DNA of 64,000 bases from Vibrio sp. DW001 (GCF_029016285.1 NZ_CP091975.1:2914001-2978000), one strand, 5' to 3'. Counted from the first letter of the stretch, positions 34,776 through 45,626 are shown. Made by a program: numbers and translations. The notes: a model not told the origin generated them from the letters alone.

Positions 34776-35372
34776 TTACAGTTGAACACCAGAGAAAGAC
34801 ATAAAGCCTAACGCCATCAATCCAGTAGTGATAAAAGTGATACCCAGTCCACGAAGGCCTGGAGGCACGTCTGAATATTTCATTTTCTCACGAATACCTG
34901 CTAATGCCACAATAGCCAACATCCAACCAACACCAGCACCGAAGCCGTACACGACCGATTCTGCAAAGTTGTAATCACGTTGAACCATGAATGACACACC
35001 ACCAAATATTGCACAGTTCACTGTGATAAGTGGAAGGAAGATACCCAGAGCGTTGTACAAAGGAGGGAAGAAACGGTCTAACACCATCTCTAGAATCTGT
35101 ACTAACGCTGCAATAACACCGATAAAGGTAATGAAGTTAAGGAAGCTTAAATCCACACCCGAAACCAGCGCGCTATCTTTTAGAACTAGGTTGTACAACA
35201 AGTTGTTCGCCGGTACCGCAATGGTAAGAACAACGATAACTGCTACACCTAAACCAAAAGATGTTTTAACTTTCTTAGATACCGCCAAGAAGGTACACAT
35301 ACCTAAGAAGAACGAAAGTGCTAAGTTCTCGATAAAGATCGAACGAACAAGCAAACTAATATAATGTTCCAT
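34776..35372 (-). CDS. nqrE: Na+-translocating NADH:quinone reductase subunit E
   Basis: 198-aa membrane subunit with six helices, homologous to NqrD. It contains the [11 protein letters not shown] and VNCAIFGG segments; the cysteines in these half-helices hold, with those of NqrD, the intramembrane iron centre of the pump. It lies 35 bp before nqrF. Confidence 0.98.
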   Translation of the reverse strand: MEHYISLLVRSIFIENLALSFFLGMCTFLAVSKKVKTSFGLGVAVIVVLTIAVPANNLLYNLVLKDSALVSGVDLSFLNFITFIGVIAALVQILEMVLDRFFPPLYNALGIFLPLITVNCAIFGGVSFMVQRDYNFAESVVYGFGAGVGWMLAIVALAGIREKMKYSDVPPGLRGLGITFITTGLMALGFMSFSGVQL

Positions 35373-35379
35373 TACGACC

Positions 35380-36015
35380 TTACTCCTTCGCTTCTATTTG
35401 TTCTGGTTTAATAATTCGGATAATCCAAATCATAAAACCAATCAAGAAGAATGCCGATGGTGCTAGTAGCATCATGCCGTTTGGTTGATACCAACCACCT
35501 TCAGAAACCAGAGGAAGAACCTCCATTCCGAACAGTTTTCCTGAACCAAATAGTTCACGGAAGAAACCGACAGTGATAAGTACAAAACCATAACCCAAAC
35601 CGTTACCAATACCATCTAAAAAAGAAGGAATCGGTTCTGATTTCATTGCATAAGCTTCAGCGCGTCCCATTACAATACAGTTCGTAATGATCAGACCAAC
35701 GAATACCGAAAGCTGTTTAGATATATCATATAAATACGCTTTCAAAAATTGGTCTACCACGATTACCAATGATGCGATAATCGCCATCTGTACGATGATC
35801 CGTACACTGTTTGGAATGTGGTGACGGATAAGAGAAACGAAAAAGTTCGAGAATGCCGTAACAAAAATTACCGCTATTGTCATAACAAATGCTGTTTCAA
35901 GTTTGGTGGTTACTGCTAGTGCAGAACACACACCCAAAACCTGAAGGGCAATCGGGTTATTATCTATGACCGGAGCGAAAAGATTTGATTTCATCTCTTT
36001 AACATCAATAGACAT
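35380..36015 (-). CDS. nqrD: Na+-translocating NADH:quinone reductase subunit D
   Basis: 211-aa membrane subunit with six helices, paired with NqrE in inverted topology. The cysteines in [15 protein letters not shown] and [13 protein letters not shown] match the iron ligands. Its ATG overlaps the nqrC stop by one base (TAATG). Seven bases separate it from nqrE. Confidence 0.98.
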   Translation of the reverse strand: MSIDVKEMKSNLFAPVIDNNPIALQVLGVCSALAVTTKLETAFVMTIAVIFVTAFSNFFVSLIRHHIPNSVRIIVQMAIIASLVIVVDQFLKAYLYDISKQLSVFVGLIITNCIVMGRAEAYAMKSEPIPSFLDGIGNGLGYGFVLITVGFFRELFGSGKLFGMEVLPLVSEGGWYQPNGMMLLAPSAFFLIGFMIWIIRIIKPEQIEAKE

Positions 36016-36785
36016 TAGTTCAGACCTCCATCACGTACTTTAGTTAGGAAAGGACCAAAGCCCATATCACCCAACCAGAAATCAAACGTATTTTGTACGC
36101 CATTCGCCGTCAATGTTGCACCTGAAAGACCATCAACACCGTGCTCACTACCAGCTGGAGCGCCACCTTTAACAATCTTTATGGCTGGCTTATGGTTCTC
36201 ATCAAACAGTTTCTTACCAACAAACTGGCTACGCCAGCGTGGATTTTCAATTTCACCACCAAGCCCAGGCGTTTCACCTTGCTCATAGTAAGTGAGACCA
36301 GAAACCGTGTTACCGTCTGTCTCGACAGCAATGAATGCATACATCATTGACCAAAGGCCGTTGCCATGAATCGGTAAAATGACTTTAGACACGTCGTTTC
36401 CATCTTTAACAAGATAAACAAGGCCAGTGTTGGCACGACGAATGATCTTCGCCTCATCTTGCTCACCCGTTAATTTCACCGACTGCTTCGAGTTTTTAGC
36501 CGCTTGACGTTGGTCGTATGCATACGCATCACCTTCGACAAAGTTACCAGAATCAAAATCAACTAAGCGTGGCTCAATATACTGAGTAAATAGCTCTGTA
36601 ATTGAACCTTCTTTATTTTCAAGTCCAGCCACCGCTACGATGTTTTTCTGTTTATCAAGAACAGCATTTGCTTGTTGTTTGTCGCGTAAGAATACCGCAG
36701 CAGAAGAAACTACTACTGAGCACACCAAACTTATTGCGATGACAACAAACAGCGTTTTCTTAATGCTATCGTTTTTACTTGCCAT
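36015..36785 (-). CDS. nqrC: Na+-translocating NADH:quinone reductase subunit C
   Basis: 256-aa subunit with one N-terminal helix (about 10-33) and a periplasmic flavin domain. Thr224 in the motif [11 protein letters not shown] is the covalent FMN site filled by ApbE. The frame is open 24 codons upstream, but [13 protein letters not shown] matches the family and lies 11 bases inside the end of nqrB. Confidence 0.98.
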   Translation of the reverse strand: MASKNDSIKKTLFVVIAISLVCSVVVSSAAVFLRDKQQANAVLDKQKNIVAVAGLENKEGSITELFTQYIEPRLVDFDSGNFVEGDAYAYDQRQAAKNSKQSVKLTGEQDEAKIIRRANTGLVYLVKDGNDVSKVILPIHGNGLWSMMYAFIAVETDGNTVSGLTYYEQGETPGLGGEIENPRWRSQFVGKKLFDENHKPAIKIVKGGAPAGSEHGVDGLSGATLTANGVQNTFDFWLGDMGFGPFLTKVRDGGLN

Positions 36786-38016
36786 AGCGTGCTTGCCTCC
36801 GCTTAACGTTTTTCTCGATGACAAAATAATCGAAAAGTGGTGCAAACAAGTTAGCAAATAGAATCGCCAGCATCATACCTTCTGGGTACGCTGGGTTGAC
36901 TACTCGAACAAGCACACACATCAGACCGATAAGAATGCCGTAAGCCCATTTACCTTTGTCGGTAAACGAAGCTGAAACTGGATCTGTCGCCATGAAGAAC
37001 ATACCAAATGCAAAACCACCAAGTACTAGGTGCCAGTGCCAAGGCATTGCAAACATTGCGTTTGTATCAGAGCCAATTACGTTAAATAGGAATGAAGTCG
37101 CTATCATGCCGATCATTACACCTGCAATGATACGCCATGAGGCAATACCCATATACACAATCAATGCAGCGCCTAACATTAATGCTAGCGTTGAAACCTC
37201 ACCGATAGAACCTGGAATATTCCCTAAGAATGCGTTCATCCAAGAGATAGGTTCGCCAGTTACATTGTGTATAAGTGCACCAGAACCACCATGTGCCCAT
37301 TGGCTTAGCGCCGTCGCACCAGAAAAGCCATCCGCAGCAGTCCAAACCGCATCACCTGAAATTTGAGCAGGATAAGCGAAGAATAGGAAAGCACGACCAG
37401 CCAGTGCAGGGTTAAGGAAGTTACGACCCGTACCACCAAATATTTCTTTAGCAACAACAACACCAAAAGTAATACCTAGTGCCGCTTGCCAAAGTGGAAG
37501 CGTCGGCGGAACAATCAGAGCAAACAAAATAGAAGTGACAAAGAACCCTTCATTTACTTCATGTTTGCGAACGATACAGAAAAGTACTTCCCAAAAACCA
37601 CCTACGGCGAAGACTATGCCATAAATAGGTAAGAAGTATGACGCACCAAGAAGCATCTTAGTACCCCACCCCGCATCAGCCCCAAGGCTGCCGGCGATGG
37701 CTTCTGTCAACCAGTAGTGCCAGTTTCCAGATATTACTTCTGCAAGTTGAGCACCTTCGTACATATGGTTTAGGGCAACAATAGCTTGATGTCCAGAGTT
37801 GTACATTCCCCAGAACATAGCGGGGAATACAGCAAACCACACCATGATCATGATACGTTTCAAATCAACGCTATCACGAACGTGAGAACTACGTTGGGTT
37901 ACCGTACCTGGAGTATAGAAAAGTGTTGCTGTCGCTTCGTAAAGCGGATACCACTTTTCGTATTTACCGCCCGCTTCAAAATACGGTTCGATATCCTCAA
38001 TTATCTTTTTAAGCAT
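36775..38016 (-). CDS. nqrB: Na+-translocating NADH:quinone reductase subunit B
   Basis: 413-aa membrane subunit with about ten helices that carries riboflavin and covalent FMN and forms the sodium pathway. Thr235 in [11 protein letters not shown] is the FMN site. [17 protein letters not shown] and the C-terminal [10 protein letters not shown] stretch are typical. It begins 3 bp after nqrA. Confidence 0.98.
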   Translation of the reverse strand: MLKKIIEDIEPYFEAGGKYEKWYPLYEATATLFYTPGTVTQRSSHVRDSVDLKRIMIMVWFAVFPAMFWGMYNSGHQAIVALNHMYEGAQLAEVISGNWHYWLTEAIAGSLGADAGWGTKMLLGASYFLPIYGIVFAVGGFWEVLFCIVRKHEVNEGFFVTSILFALIVPPTLPLWQAALGITFGVVVAKEIFGGTGRNFLNPALAGRAFLFFAYPAQISGDAVWTAADGFSGATALSQWAHGGSGALIHNVTGEPISWMNAFLGNIPGSIGEVSTLALMLGAALIVYMGIASWRIIAGVMIGMIATSFLFNVIGSDTNAMFAMPWHWHLVLGGFAFGMFFMATDPVSASFTDKGKWAYGILIGLMCVLVRVVNPAYPEGMMLAILFANLFAPLFDYFVIEKNVKRRQARYGK

Positions 38017-38019
38017 GGA

Positions 38020-39360
38020 TTACCCTTCCTTCACTATTGTATCTAGGCAATCGCGAAGCATTTCGCCAAACTCATATTTGCCAGGACATACATAGGTGCA
38101 CAATGCCAAATCTTCTTCATCTAACTCTAGGCAACCTAGACGTTGTGCACTGTCTGTGTCTCCAGCACATAGATCACGAAGCAGCAAAGTTGGTTCCATA
38201 TCAAGAGGCATCACTTTTTCGTAATTACCAATAGGGACCATTGCACGTTCACCACCATTCAAAGACGTGGTCATATTAAATAACTGTCCAGTGAATAGAT
38301 GACTTAAGAAAGATCGGGTTACCGAGAATTTATTTTTGCCAGGCATTGCCCAACCAAAAAATTCTTTATCACGGCCTTCACGTAATACTGAGATCTGTGT
38401 GTGATAGCGACCAAGGTAGGCATGAGGGCCAGCAGCTTGAACACCAGTCAAAACAGAACCAGAAATAACACGTACTTCTCCAGGCATTAACTCGTTGTCA
38501 ACAATATCGTCTATACATGCACCCATATGTGTGCGTACAAGACGAGGGTTAGTAACAACAGGGCCACCTAAAGAAACCACACGGTCAGTGTAGATTTCAC
38601 CGGTTAGGAACAGTTTACCGAAAGCGATAACATCTTGATAATTGATACTCCAAGCCACATTTTCTGCATTTACAGGATACAGATAATGCATATGTGTACC
38701 GACTAAGCCAGCTGGGTGAGGCCCATCAAACACATGCTCTTCAACGTTAGACTGCTCACTGCGAGGAAGGCTAGTGCCTTTCTTACAAACAAACACCTTA
38801 CCATCAGATAAATTTGCTAACAGATCAAGACCTGCAACAAATGCTTCGGACTGCTCTTTGATAATCACTTCAGGATCGGCAGCCAGTGGATTGGAATCCA
38901 TTGCTGTAACGAAAATTGCCTTGGTGTTTGAATCAACAGCAGGGACCTTGCTGAACGGACGAGTACGCAATGCAGTCCACATTCCAGAGTCAATTAGCTG
39001 CTTCTTAACTATTTCACGGTCAAGGGTTGCTAATGATTTGGAATCAAAGCTATCAAATGTAATTTGCTCATCACCTGCAACTTCAATCACAACAGATTGA
39101 AGCACACGTTTTGCGCCACGGTTCACTTCGATAACTTTACCACTTGCAGGAGAGGTAAATAGAACACCTAGATTCTTTTTATCTTCAAAAAGAACTTGGC
39201 CTTTCTTTACTTCATCTCCAACGCGAGTATACATCGTAGGACGCATACCAACGTACTCTTCGCCTAGCAAGGCGACTTTTTTGATGGATTTACCATCATT
39301 AATCACCTGGGCAGGAGCTCCCGAGATCGGAAGGTCTAGACCCTTTTTTATTGTAATCAT
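38020..39360 (-). CDS. nqrA: Na+-translocating NADH:quinone reductase subunit A
   Basis: 446-aa peripheral cytoplasmic subunit and first gene of the block. It begins [16 protein letters not shown], identical in style to known NqrA; an in-frame open stretch of 19 codons upstream does not resemble the family. It contains the biotinyl-lipoyl-like region ([13 protein letters not shown]) and the RnfC-like part ([10 protein letters not shown]). No strong ribosome-binding site precedes the start. Confidence 0.97.
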   Translation of the reverse strand: MITIKKGLDLPISGAPAQVINDGKSIKKVALLGEEYVGMRPTMYTRVGDEVKKGQVLFEDKKNLGVLFTSPASGKVIEVNRGAKRVLQSVVIEVAGDEQITFDSFDSKSLATLDREIVKKQLIDSGMWTALRTRPFSKVPAVDSNTKAIFVTAMDSNPLAADPEVIIKEQSEAFVAGLDLLANLSDGKVFVCKKGTSLPRSEQSNVEEHVFDGPHPAGLVGTHMHYLYPVNAENVAWSINYQDVIAFGKLFLTGEIYTDRVVSLGGPVVTNPRLVRTHMGACIDDIVDNELMPGEVRVISGSVLTGVQAAGPHAYLGRYHTQISVLREGRDKEFFGWAMPGKNKFSVTRSFLSHLFTGQLFNMTTSLNGGERAMVPIGNYEKVMPLDMEPTLLLRDLCAGDTDSAQRLGCLELDEEDLALCTYVCPGKYEFGEMLRDCLDTIVKEG

Positions 39361-39799
39361 ACGCACTTGCACTATTTTATCGGGAAAAAGATTCTGTTTT
39401 GCGTGACATCTACACACGACATGCTTGTGTCATTTCCCGACCGCTCACATGGGTCGAGATTGCAACATTCTATTAATTAACCCTTCACAATACTTACAGA
39501 GAGGGTTATTAGGCTCGACAGTTTAGCATTTTTTCGAGACATGACGCCATGGTCTAGGGCACCAATGACTGTGATTTTTTTTCACCTTACGGCCCAGACA
39601 TCGATCAAATATCAATAAGTTTGAACTTAAGCACGGTTGTTAAAATTTTCAGCAACAGATCATGGAGTCAATGTTTGATTCTGATCCATTTCCTTAACAT
39701 TTGCCATGAGTAAGCACTCTGCGCTTGATTAAAGCTCTAATTTGTCTGTCTAAATTCTAGGTCGTTTATCTCAATAACGTGCACTGTCTTAGCATTAAA
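39361..39799. other. Intergenic region between bolA and nqrA
   Basis: 439 bp without a gene. Reading on the minus strand it lies between the bolA stop and the nqrA start and must hold the nqr promoter. A TAACCCT...AGGGTTA inverted repeat is at 39478-39508 with a 17-base spacer. I see no convincing terminator, riboswitch or known operator. Confidence 0.5.
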
Positions 39800-40111
39800 T
39801 TATTTTTTGTTTCCGCCTAAACAATCTGGCGTTTTTGGAACCAATCCACTTTCTATCAGCCATTCAGATTCTGTATAGGTGTGAATAGATAACGCATGTA
39901 AACCATCTTGCAGCTCTTCGGCAAGGAGTTGGTTTATCTTACGATGCCTTGCTATCAGACGCAGCCCATCAAACTCATCACTAACCACAATGACTTTAAA
40001 ATGACTCTCGGATCCAGCGGGAACATTATGCATATAGCTTTCATTGACGACTTGCAGATGTTTCGGGGAAAAGGCGTTATGCAATTTTTTTTCGATAATT
40101 TCTTGACGCAT
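39800..40111 (-). CDS. bolA: BolA family transcriptional/iron-sulfur regulator
   Basis: 103-aa protein with the BolA class II KH-like fold: [23 protein letters not shown], then [16 protein letters not shown] and a helix with [13 protein letters not shown]. The His and Glu residues of the loop can ligate a 2Fe-2S cluster shared with a monothiol glutaredoxin. BolA affects cell shape genes in stationary phase. The start at [10 protein letters not shown] has GAGAGA upstream; an ATG five codons earlier is the alternative. Confidence 0.94.
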   Translation of the reverse strand: MRQEIIEKKLHNAFSPKHLQVVNESYMHNVPAGSESHFKVIVVSDEFDGLRLIARHRKINQLLAEELQDGLHALSIHTYTESEWLIESGLVPKTPDCLGGNKK

Positions 40112-40326
40112 AATCTGGTCTCTCATTTTTATTGGATTAACCGCCCTGCAAGGGCGAATATGATACTTGTCTCCAGGATAGACATTAATACCTAATAGGG
40201 GTTATATCATGGCGTTAACATCACAAAAAACGAATAACCTTAAAGGTGAACGCTAACAATAGCAACTTACTCAACCATCTGCGATAATCTTCATCCTTTT
40301 CATTCAGTCAGACAGCCTGCAACACT

Positions 40327-41466
40327 ATGAGCGAAGCGAATACTCACCTTTCTATATTGCAAAGAGATCTGTCTCTTTTCCGTTTTCCTAAGCGACCAAA
40401 CGAGCCATTACAAGCTTGGGATGCGGGGGACGAATACTTAATCAATCATGTTGAAGGGTTAAATTTAACAGATGGTCTCAACGTCCTCATTTTGAATGAT
40501 AATTTTGGTGCTCTTTCGTGCTGGTTTTCAGAAAAACACAATGTCACCATGATGAGCGACTCTTATATTGCTCATCAAGGTGCTTTACGAAATACTGATG
40601 TCAATAAAAACCAACCTATTCAATGCCTTGAAGCTCTAAATGACATCCCAAAAAACATTGACTTAGTTTTATTACAGATACCTAAGAACAACCGCTTGCT
40701 CACGTGGCAGTTATACCAACTTAGGACTCAGTTAACGAAAAACTGCCCCGTTATTGCCGTGAATAAAGCGAAAGATATTCATTCCTCAACGCTTAAGTTG
40801 TTTGAGAAATATCTTGGTACAACGACAACATCACTTGCAAAGAAAAAACATAGGTTGGTATTCAGTCAACCAAACAGTCAACAAATTCAACTCGTCGAGC
40901 CAATTACCGAGTGGCCCGTTGACGATGAATCATTTTCACTTAAGAACTACCCAAACACCTATTCTAGTGAAAGTCTAGATCTCGGTGCTCGACTGATGCT
41001 TAAACATCTGCCAAGTGATCCAAAGTTGACGCATATTATTGACCTTGGTTGCGGTAATGGCGTGCTGTCGGTTAAAGCCGCTCAGCTAAACTCACAAGCC
41101 AAAATAACCTGCGTGGATGAAAGCTATATGGCTTTAGCATCGGCAAAACTCAATTTAGAGAGCGCAATTAAGCAATCGGACCGGTTTCAATTTATTGCTA
41201 ATAATTGTCTGGATGGATTTCGTCCAGAAAGTGCCGATTTAGTTGTCTGTAATCCTCCATTCCATCAAAACAACGCAATAACTGATCACATTGCTTGGCA
41301 GATGTTCTGCGATGCAAAGCAAGTTCTAGGTAGCAATGGAAAACTAATAGTTATTGGTAACCGCCACCTAGGCTACGATGATAAACTAGTGAGACTGTTT
41401 ACTCGGTCACAAGTCAAACAAATAGCAAGCAATAATAAATTTGTTATTTTACAAGCGACTAAGTAA
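40327..41466 (+). CDS. rlmG: 23S rRNA (guanine1835-N2)-methyltransferase RlmG
   Basis: 379-aa SAM-dependent enzyme with two methyltransferase-like domains; the N-terminal one is degenerate (LILNDNFGALSCWFSEK) and the C-terminal one is active. The SAM motif DLGCGNGVLSVKA and the catalytic VVCNPPFHQ are present; the segment AKDIHSSTLKLFEKYLG is typical for RlmG as opposed to RsmC. It is divergent from bolA with a 215-bp gap. Confidence 0.93.
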   Translation: MSEANTHLSILQRDLSLFRFPKRPNEPLQAWDAGDEYLINHVEGLNLTDGLNVLILNDNFGALSCWFSEKHNVTMMSDSYIAHQGALRNTDVNKNQPIQCLEALNDIPKNIDLVLLQIPKNNRLLTWQLYQLRTQLTKNCPVIAVNKAKDIHSSTLKLFEKYLGTTTTSLAKKKHRLVFSQPNSQQIQLVEPITEWPVDDESFSLKNYPNTYSSESLDLGARLMLKHLPSDPKLTHIIDLGCGNGVLSVKAAQLNSQAKITCVDESYMALASAKLNLESAIKQSDRFQFIANNCLDGFRPESADLVVCNPPFHQNNAITDHIAWQMFCDAKQVLGSNGKLIVIGNRHLGYDDKLVRLFTRSQVKQIASNNKFVILQATK

Positions 41467-41533
41467 TTACTTATGATTGTAAAATTCAAATTTTTGCAAA
41501 ATTTATTGCATAGACATTAAAAGGACATTATTC

Positions 41534-42106
41534 ATGAAAAAACTGTTAATTGCAGCATCCATATTATTATTGGCGGCTTGTTCTTCTTCCCCAAAGGAGC
41601 CTCAGGTTAATTTTATTCCGCAAACAACAACAAGCCAAAATAAAACCGTTGATAATCTGATGTTTTCGCTAGATAGCAAAGATGTGCGTTCAGCTCAATA
41701 TGTTGCGCTTATCGATAGTGGCCGCAATAACATCCAACCTGTTCACGCAAAACAGAACATCAGAATCACATTGGAGTCTGCCCTTCAAGATCAACTTCAA
41801 TCTCAGGGCTTCAGAACGTCAGTTAACAGTGAAAACAGCGTTACACTTGAAATTCAGCAGCTGTTAGTAAATGTACAACACAGTATTATGTCCAATGAAA
41901 TGGATGCCAAAATCACGCTGCAAATAACTGCAGAAACACCGGCTGGAAAGTTAGTGAAAATATTTAATGGTTCTGCAAGCAAAACGGGAACTTTTAGCGC
42001 CTCTGATTCTCAAATTGAACAGATTGTAAATGATGTCACGAGCTTGGTGTTGGCCGAAATAGCAAATGATGCTGAACTTAATAACTATATGAAGGAGCGC
42101 TTTTAA
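41534..42106 (+). CDS. yajG: YajG family lipoprotein
   Basis: 190-aa lipoprotein; lipobox LAAC with Cys16 followed by SSS, favouring the outer membrane. The mature part is the YajG domain, a beta-alpha fold with LESALQDQLQSQGF and a C-terminal helix. Function is not established. AAAGGACATT gives the ribosome-binding site. Its stop overlaps the ppiA start (TAATG). Confidence 0.9.
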   Translation: MKKLLIAASILLLAACSSSPKEPQVNFIPQTTTSQNKTVDNLMFSLDSKDVRSAQYVALIDSGRNNIQPVHAKQNIRITLESALQDQLQSQGFRTSVNSENSVTLEIQQLLVNVQHSIMSNEMDAKITLQITAETPAGKLVKIFNGSASKTGTFSASDSQIEQIVNDVTSLVLAEIANDAELNNYMKERF

Positions 42107-42651
42107 TGCGTAATCTGTTTATCTCTCTATTCTGTCTTTTTAGTGCCTCTGTAATGGCGGCTCCAAATGTTAACGTGGAAACGTCTATCGGTAACTTTAC
42201 CATCGAACTCGACTCGAAAAACGCACCTATTACAACTGAAAACTTCCTCAAGTATGTCGAAGATGGCAGTTACGAAGGCACAGTATTCCACCGTATTATT
42301 CGTGGATTTATGGCTCAAGGTGGGGGTTTTGATACCGATATGAACAAAATCACAGCCTATGCCCCAATTAAGAATGAAGCGAATAACGGCCTAAAAAACA
42401 AGAAAACAACGATTGCTATGGCTAGAACATCAGCTCCTGATTCTGCTACTCGCCAATTCTTTATCAACTATGCCGACAACGATTTTCTAGATGCTTCAGA
42501 GAAAGGTGCTGGTTATGCCGTATTTGGCAAGGTCACGAAAGGTTTTGATACCATTGAGAAAATGGCAACGCAACAAACCGCGTCTATCGGTAGTTATCAT
42601 GACGTCCCTGTTAAAGCCATCGTCATAACGAAAGTAACGATACAAAAGTAA
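42106..42651 (+). CDS. ppiA: Periplasmic peptidyl-prolyl isomerase (cyclophilin, PpiA type)
   Basis: 181-aa cyclophilin with a signal peptide ending at VMA/APNV (residue 18). The active-site arginine and neighbours are in VFHRIIRGFMAQGGG; AMARTSAPDSATRQFFIN and YAVFGKVTKG follow. The export signal separates it from cytoplasmic PpiB, which it otherwise resembles. Coupled to yajG through a one-base overlap. Confidence 0.93.
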   Translation: MRNLFISLFCLFSASVMAAPNVNVETSIGNFTIELDSKNAPITTENFLKYVEDGSYEGTVFHRIIRGFMAQGGGFDTDMNKITAYAPIKNEANNGLKNKKTTIAMARTSAPDSATRQFFINYADNDFLDASEKGAGYAVFGKVTKGFDTIEKMATQQTASIGSYHDVPVKAIVITKVTIQK

Positions 42652-42660
42652 CCTTATCAA

Positions 42661-42690
42661 AAAAGAGTCGACCATTGTCGACTCTTTTTA
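42661..42690 (+). terminator. Rho-independent terminator after ppiA
   Basis: AAAGAGTCGAC / GTCGACTCTTT, perfect 11-bp stem with loop CATT and five T's, 10 bp past the ppiA stop. Confidence 0.9.
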
Positions 42691-42730
42691 TGTCCCCTTT
42701 TCCATTCTATCCATTAACAAGGAATGTTGG

Positions 42731-44080
42731 ATGACAAATCAAATGACTTGGACTGAAACACTTAAAAGCTACCTCGATAAACGGCTCTTATGGGTGATGA
42801 TGTTAGGTTGCTCTAGTGGTTTTCCGTGGGTGTTGATTGGTTCCAACATGTCTGGCTGGCTCAAAGATGCTGGCTTGACTCGCGCCGCTATCGGCTATTT
42901 TGGCTCTGTGTTTGCTGTCTATGCTATTAACTTCTTGTGGGCACCGATTGTAGACAGGGTCAAACTCCCCGTATTACATTCACTCTTAGGACAGCGAAAA
43001 AGCTGGGTCTTTTTCTGTCAGTGCATCATTTTAATCTGCACACTATTTATCGCGGGAGTAAACCCTGCCGATGATTTAATGCTGACCTCTATGCTCGCTC
43101 TAGGTATCGCTACGGCTTCCGCTACTCAAGATATTGCAATCGATGCATTTCGTATCGACACGTTCCCTAAATCTGAAGAGAGTAAGCTACCACAGGCCTC
43201 AGCAATGGCAGTCATCGGTTGGTGGACGGGATACTCATTACCTGGTTATCTCGCCTTCATCAACGCTGATAGCATTGGATGGAACGGCGTGTATTACGGC
43301 ATGGCTTTCGTTATCGTCATCCTAATGGTCTTCACTTTGCTCGTTGGAGAACCTAAAACGAAACGTGAAGAGCTTCAGAATATTGCTCTTGAACGACATA
43401 ACAAAATCGTCAAATCCCGTGTCGCAGCGTGGATCAGTGTAACCGTCGTAGAACCATTCCTAGATTTCTTCAAACGAAACGGAGTGCAAGTAGCATTGAC
43501 TCTACTCTTGTTTGTTTTTCTCTTTAAAATTGGTGAGGCATTCTTGGGAAGAATGTCGATAACCTTTTATAAAGAGGTTGGCTTTAGTAATGAACAGATT
43601 GGACAATACTCCAAACTCATCGGCTGGTGGGTCACCATATTCTTTACACTGGTCGGCAGTATGTTCAATGTTAAATTTGGCATTGTTCGCGGATTAATGA
43701 TTGGTGGTATCGCCATGGCTTCAAGCAACTTAATGTTTGCTTGGATGGCCAGCGTAGGTGCAAATGAACACCTTTTCTTGGCTACAATTATTGTAGATAA
43801 CTTTACAACGGCTTTCTCTACTGTTGCGTTTGTCTCCTTCTTAACCATGTTAACCGGACAGGCCTTCTCAGCAACTCAATACGCACTTTTAGCGTCACTG
43901 GGTAACTTAGGTAGGACAACACTAGCCTCATTCAGCGGGGAGCTTGCGGACTATCTTAATGATTGGTCACTCTTCTTTATTATTACGGCTCTTATGGTCA
44001 TTCCTAGCCTGATAATGCTTTACTCATTACGACATTATTTTAATGAATTACTGGAGAAAGCAAGATATCGTAAAGAGTAA
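42731..44080 (+). CDS. ampG: AmpG muropeptide permease (MFS)
   Basis: 449-aa major-facilitator protein with about 12-14 helices that imports anhydromuropeptides for cell-wall recycling. AmpG features: GCSSGFPWVLIGSNMSGWLKDAGL near the start is typical, as are FLWAPIVDR, ATQDIAIDAFRID and TGQAFSATQYALLAS. It is bounded by terminators on both sides, so it is a single-gene unit. Confidence 0.93.
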   Translation: MTNQMTWTETLKSYLDKRLLWVMMLGCSSGFPWVLIGSNMSGWLKDAGLTRAAIGYFGSVFAVYAINFLWAPIVDRVKLPVLHSLLGQRKSWVFFCQCIILICTLFIAGVNPADDLMLTSMLALGIATASATQDIAIDAFRIDTFPKSEESKLPQASAMAVIGWWTGYSLPGYLAFINADSIGWNGVYYGMAFVIVILMVFTLLVGEPKTKREELQNIALERHNKIVKSRVAAWISVTVVEPFLDFFKRNGVQVALTLLLFVFLFKIGEAFLGRMSITFYKEVGFSNEQIGQYSKLIGWWVTIFFTLVGSMFNVKFGIVRGLMIGGIAMASSNLMFAWMASVGANEHLFLATIIVDNFTTAFSTVAFVSFLTMLTGQAFSATQYALLASLGNLGRTTLASFSGELADYLNDWSLFFIITALMVIPSLIMLYSLRHYFNELLEKARYRKE

Positions 44081-44099
44081 TCTATTCACTTAGTATTTG

Positions 44100-44130
44100 A
44101 AGGGCAACTGATAATCAGTTGCCCTTTTTT
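44100..44130 (+). terminator. Rho-independent terminator after ampG
   Basis: AAGGGCAACTG pairs with CAGTTGCCCTT around ATAAT, followed by T's, 20 bp past the ampG stop. Confidence 0.9.
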
Positions 44131-44488
44131 ATTGGAATCTGCTTTCTCATACCAATCTGAAAAATCGATAGCTCTGTAATATGAGTGTACTCACAATTGG
44201 CATAAATAAAATTCATATAAATTATAAACTCGTTTTTTATTAACAACTTAGAACCTTTTTATTCACAACAAATACGTCTAACATCAAAATTTAGAACTAA
44301 TTTATTGCCATGGCGATAAAGATATCACGCTCAAATAACATTGATGTTTATATCGAAAATGGATATCAATGACTCATAAAACCAATAAATACAAGGCTTG
44401 CGGGAACTAACTAACTTTTACTGTTGATAGAGTGAAGGCAATCGAATAACTGCCAACACCAGAAAAAACGTGAAACAAATCACTAAAT

Positions 44489-44507
44489 TACTGCAACAAT
44501 ACTGCAA
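44489..44507. promoter_or_regulatory. TACTGCAA direct repeat, CytR-like, upstream of ompK
   Basis: Two copies of TACTGCAA (44489-44496 and 44500-44507) are 11 bp apart, one helical turn. On the other strand they read GTTGCAGT and ATTGCAGT, close to the CytR octamer GTTGCATT. Tsx genes are CytR targets in E. coli, so the assignment fits, but it is inference. Confidence 0.4.
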
Positions 44508-44549
44508 TAAAAACAACGCGGATAAAAGTTCCTTTATTTAGATCATTTG

Positions 44550-44633
44550 TTCGATATTGATCACAAATAAAATTGTAGTTTCTACATTACCTCACTTTTA
44601 ATTGTGAAATATATCGCTATGATTCGCATCACT
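44550..44633. promoter_or_regulatory. Candidate CRP sites upstream of ompK
   Basis: Three imperfect matches to TGTGA-N6-TCACA, each 8 of 10: TTCGA-N6-TCACA (44550-44565), TGTGA-N6-TCGCT (44603-44618) and TATGA-N6-TCACT (44618-44633). They fill the 140 bp before ompK. The full spacer 44081-44691 is 611 bp, AT-rich, and otherwise shows only the ampG terminator and the TACTGCAA repeats. Confidence 0.4.
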
Positions 44634-44691
44634 ACGGAAATGAGCGGCCACGGATGCGGCTTATACAACATTAACTAAAGAGAGTTCCCCT

Positions 44692-45516
44692 ATGCGCAAA
44701 TCACTTATTACTCTTGGTCTATTAGCCGCGACCTCAGCTCCAGTTTTGGCTGCTGATTATTCACAAGGCGACATCCACAAAAATGATTACAAGTGGATGC
44801 AATTTAACCTTATGGGTGCAATTGACGAGAAAGGCCCTGGCCCAGAATCAACACATGATTATCTAGAAATGGAATTTGGTGGTCGCTCGGGTATCTTCGA
44901 TCTGTATGGTTACATCGATATCTTCAACCTAACATCTGACTCTAGCAGCGATAAAGCTGGCAAAGACAAGATGTTTATGAAATTCGTTCCTCGCGCATCT
45001 TTAGATGCAATGACGGGCAAAGATTTTTCTTTCGGTCCAGTTCAAGAGCTATACCTAGCTGCTGAGTTAACTTGGGATGGCGGTGCTAACGGCGTAAATA
45101 ATCACAAAGTTGGTCTTGGTTCAGACATTATGGTTCCTTGGTTCGGAAAAATGGGCCTAAACTTATTCGCTACATATGCAGGTAGCCAAAAAGATTGGAA
45201 TGGTTTCCAACTATCAACTAACTGGTTCAAACCATTCTATTTCTTTGAAAATGGCTCATTTATTTCGTACCAAGGTTATATCGACTACCAATTTGCGATG
45301 GACGATGACGCTGGTAACAAATTTAACACAACTTCAAAGACTGGCGGTGCCATGTTTAATGGTATTTACTGGCACTCAGAAAGATATGCTGTTGGTTATG
45401 GCTTGAAGTTATTTTCAGACGTCTACGGATTTGAAGATGGCAAAGCACTACCATGGACTAGCACCGTTGATACTTCAGGTGTAGGCCACTATGTTGCAGT
45501 AACTTACAAGTTCTAA
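44692..45516 (+). CDS. ompK: OmpK, Tsx-family nucleoside-specific outer-membrane channel
   Basis: 274-aa outer-membrane beta-barrel. The signal peptide ends at VLA/ADYS (residue 20). The mature part begins DIHKNDYKWMQFNLMGA and includes THDYLEMEFGGRSGIFDLYGY, which is highly typical of Vibrio OmpK, the receptor of phage KVP40. The last residue is Phe (TYKF), the usual signal for barrel insertion. The family takes up nucleosides. Long regulated leader upstream, terminator directly behind. Confidence 0.96.
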   Translation: MRKSLITLGLLAATSAPVLAADYSQGDIHKNDYKWMQFNLMGAIDEKGPGPESTHDYLEMEFGGRSGIFDLYGYIDIFNLTSDSSSDKAGKDKMFMKFVPRASLDAMTGKDFSFGPVQELYLAAELTWDGGANGVNNHKVGLGSDIMVPWFGKMGLNLFATYAGSQKDWNGFQLSTNWFKPFYFFENGSFISYQGYIDYQFAMDDDAGNKFNTTSKTGGAMFNGIYWHSERYAVGYGLKLFSDVYGFEDGKALPWTSTVDTSGVGHYVAVTYKF

Positions 45517-45540
45517 GTTAACTTGTAGTAACAATTTGGA

Positions 45541-45566
45541 AAAAGGCGCACTCAGCGCCTTTTTTA
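45541..45566 (+). terminator. Rho-independent terminator after ompK
   Basis: AAAAGGCGC pairs with GCGCCTTTT around ACTCA, then T's, 24 bp past the ompK stop. Confidence 0.9.
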
Positions 45567-45626
45567 TTTGGAATAATTTCATACAATCGCTATCCTTAGA
45601 TAACACTTCTTTGGGATTAAAACGCT

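Noticed and set aside
36786..36857. Longer NqrC reading frame with 24 extra N-terminal codons
   Set aside because: The extra part lies inside nqrB and does not resemble Nqr[11 protein letters not shown] at 36785 matches the family start.
39361..39417. Upstream extension of nqrA by 19 codons
   Set aside because: The extension (start MCRCHAKQ) is not part of the family; known NqrA proteins begin [14 protein letters not shown] as at 39360.
39598..39615. FNR-like sequence TCGAT...ATCAA upstream of nqrA
   Set aside because: The half-sites are separated by five bases, not four, and the first is imperfect; not enough for a call.
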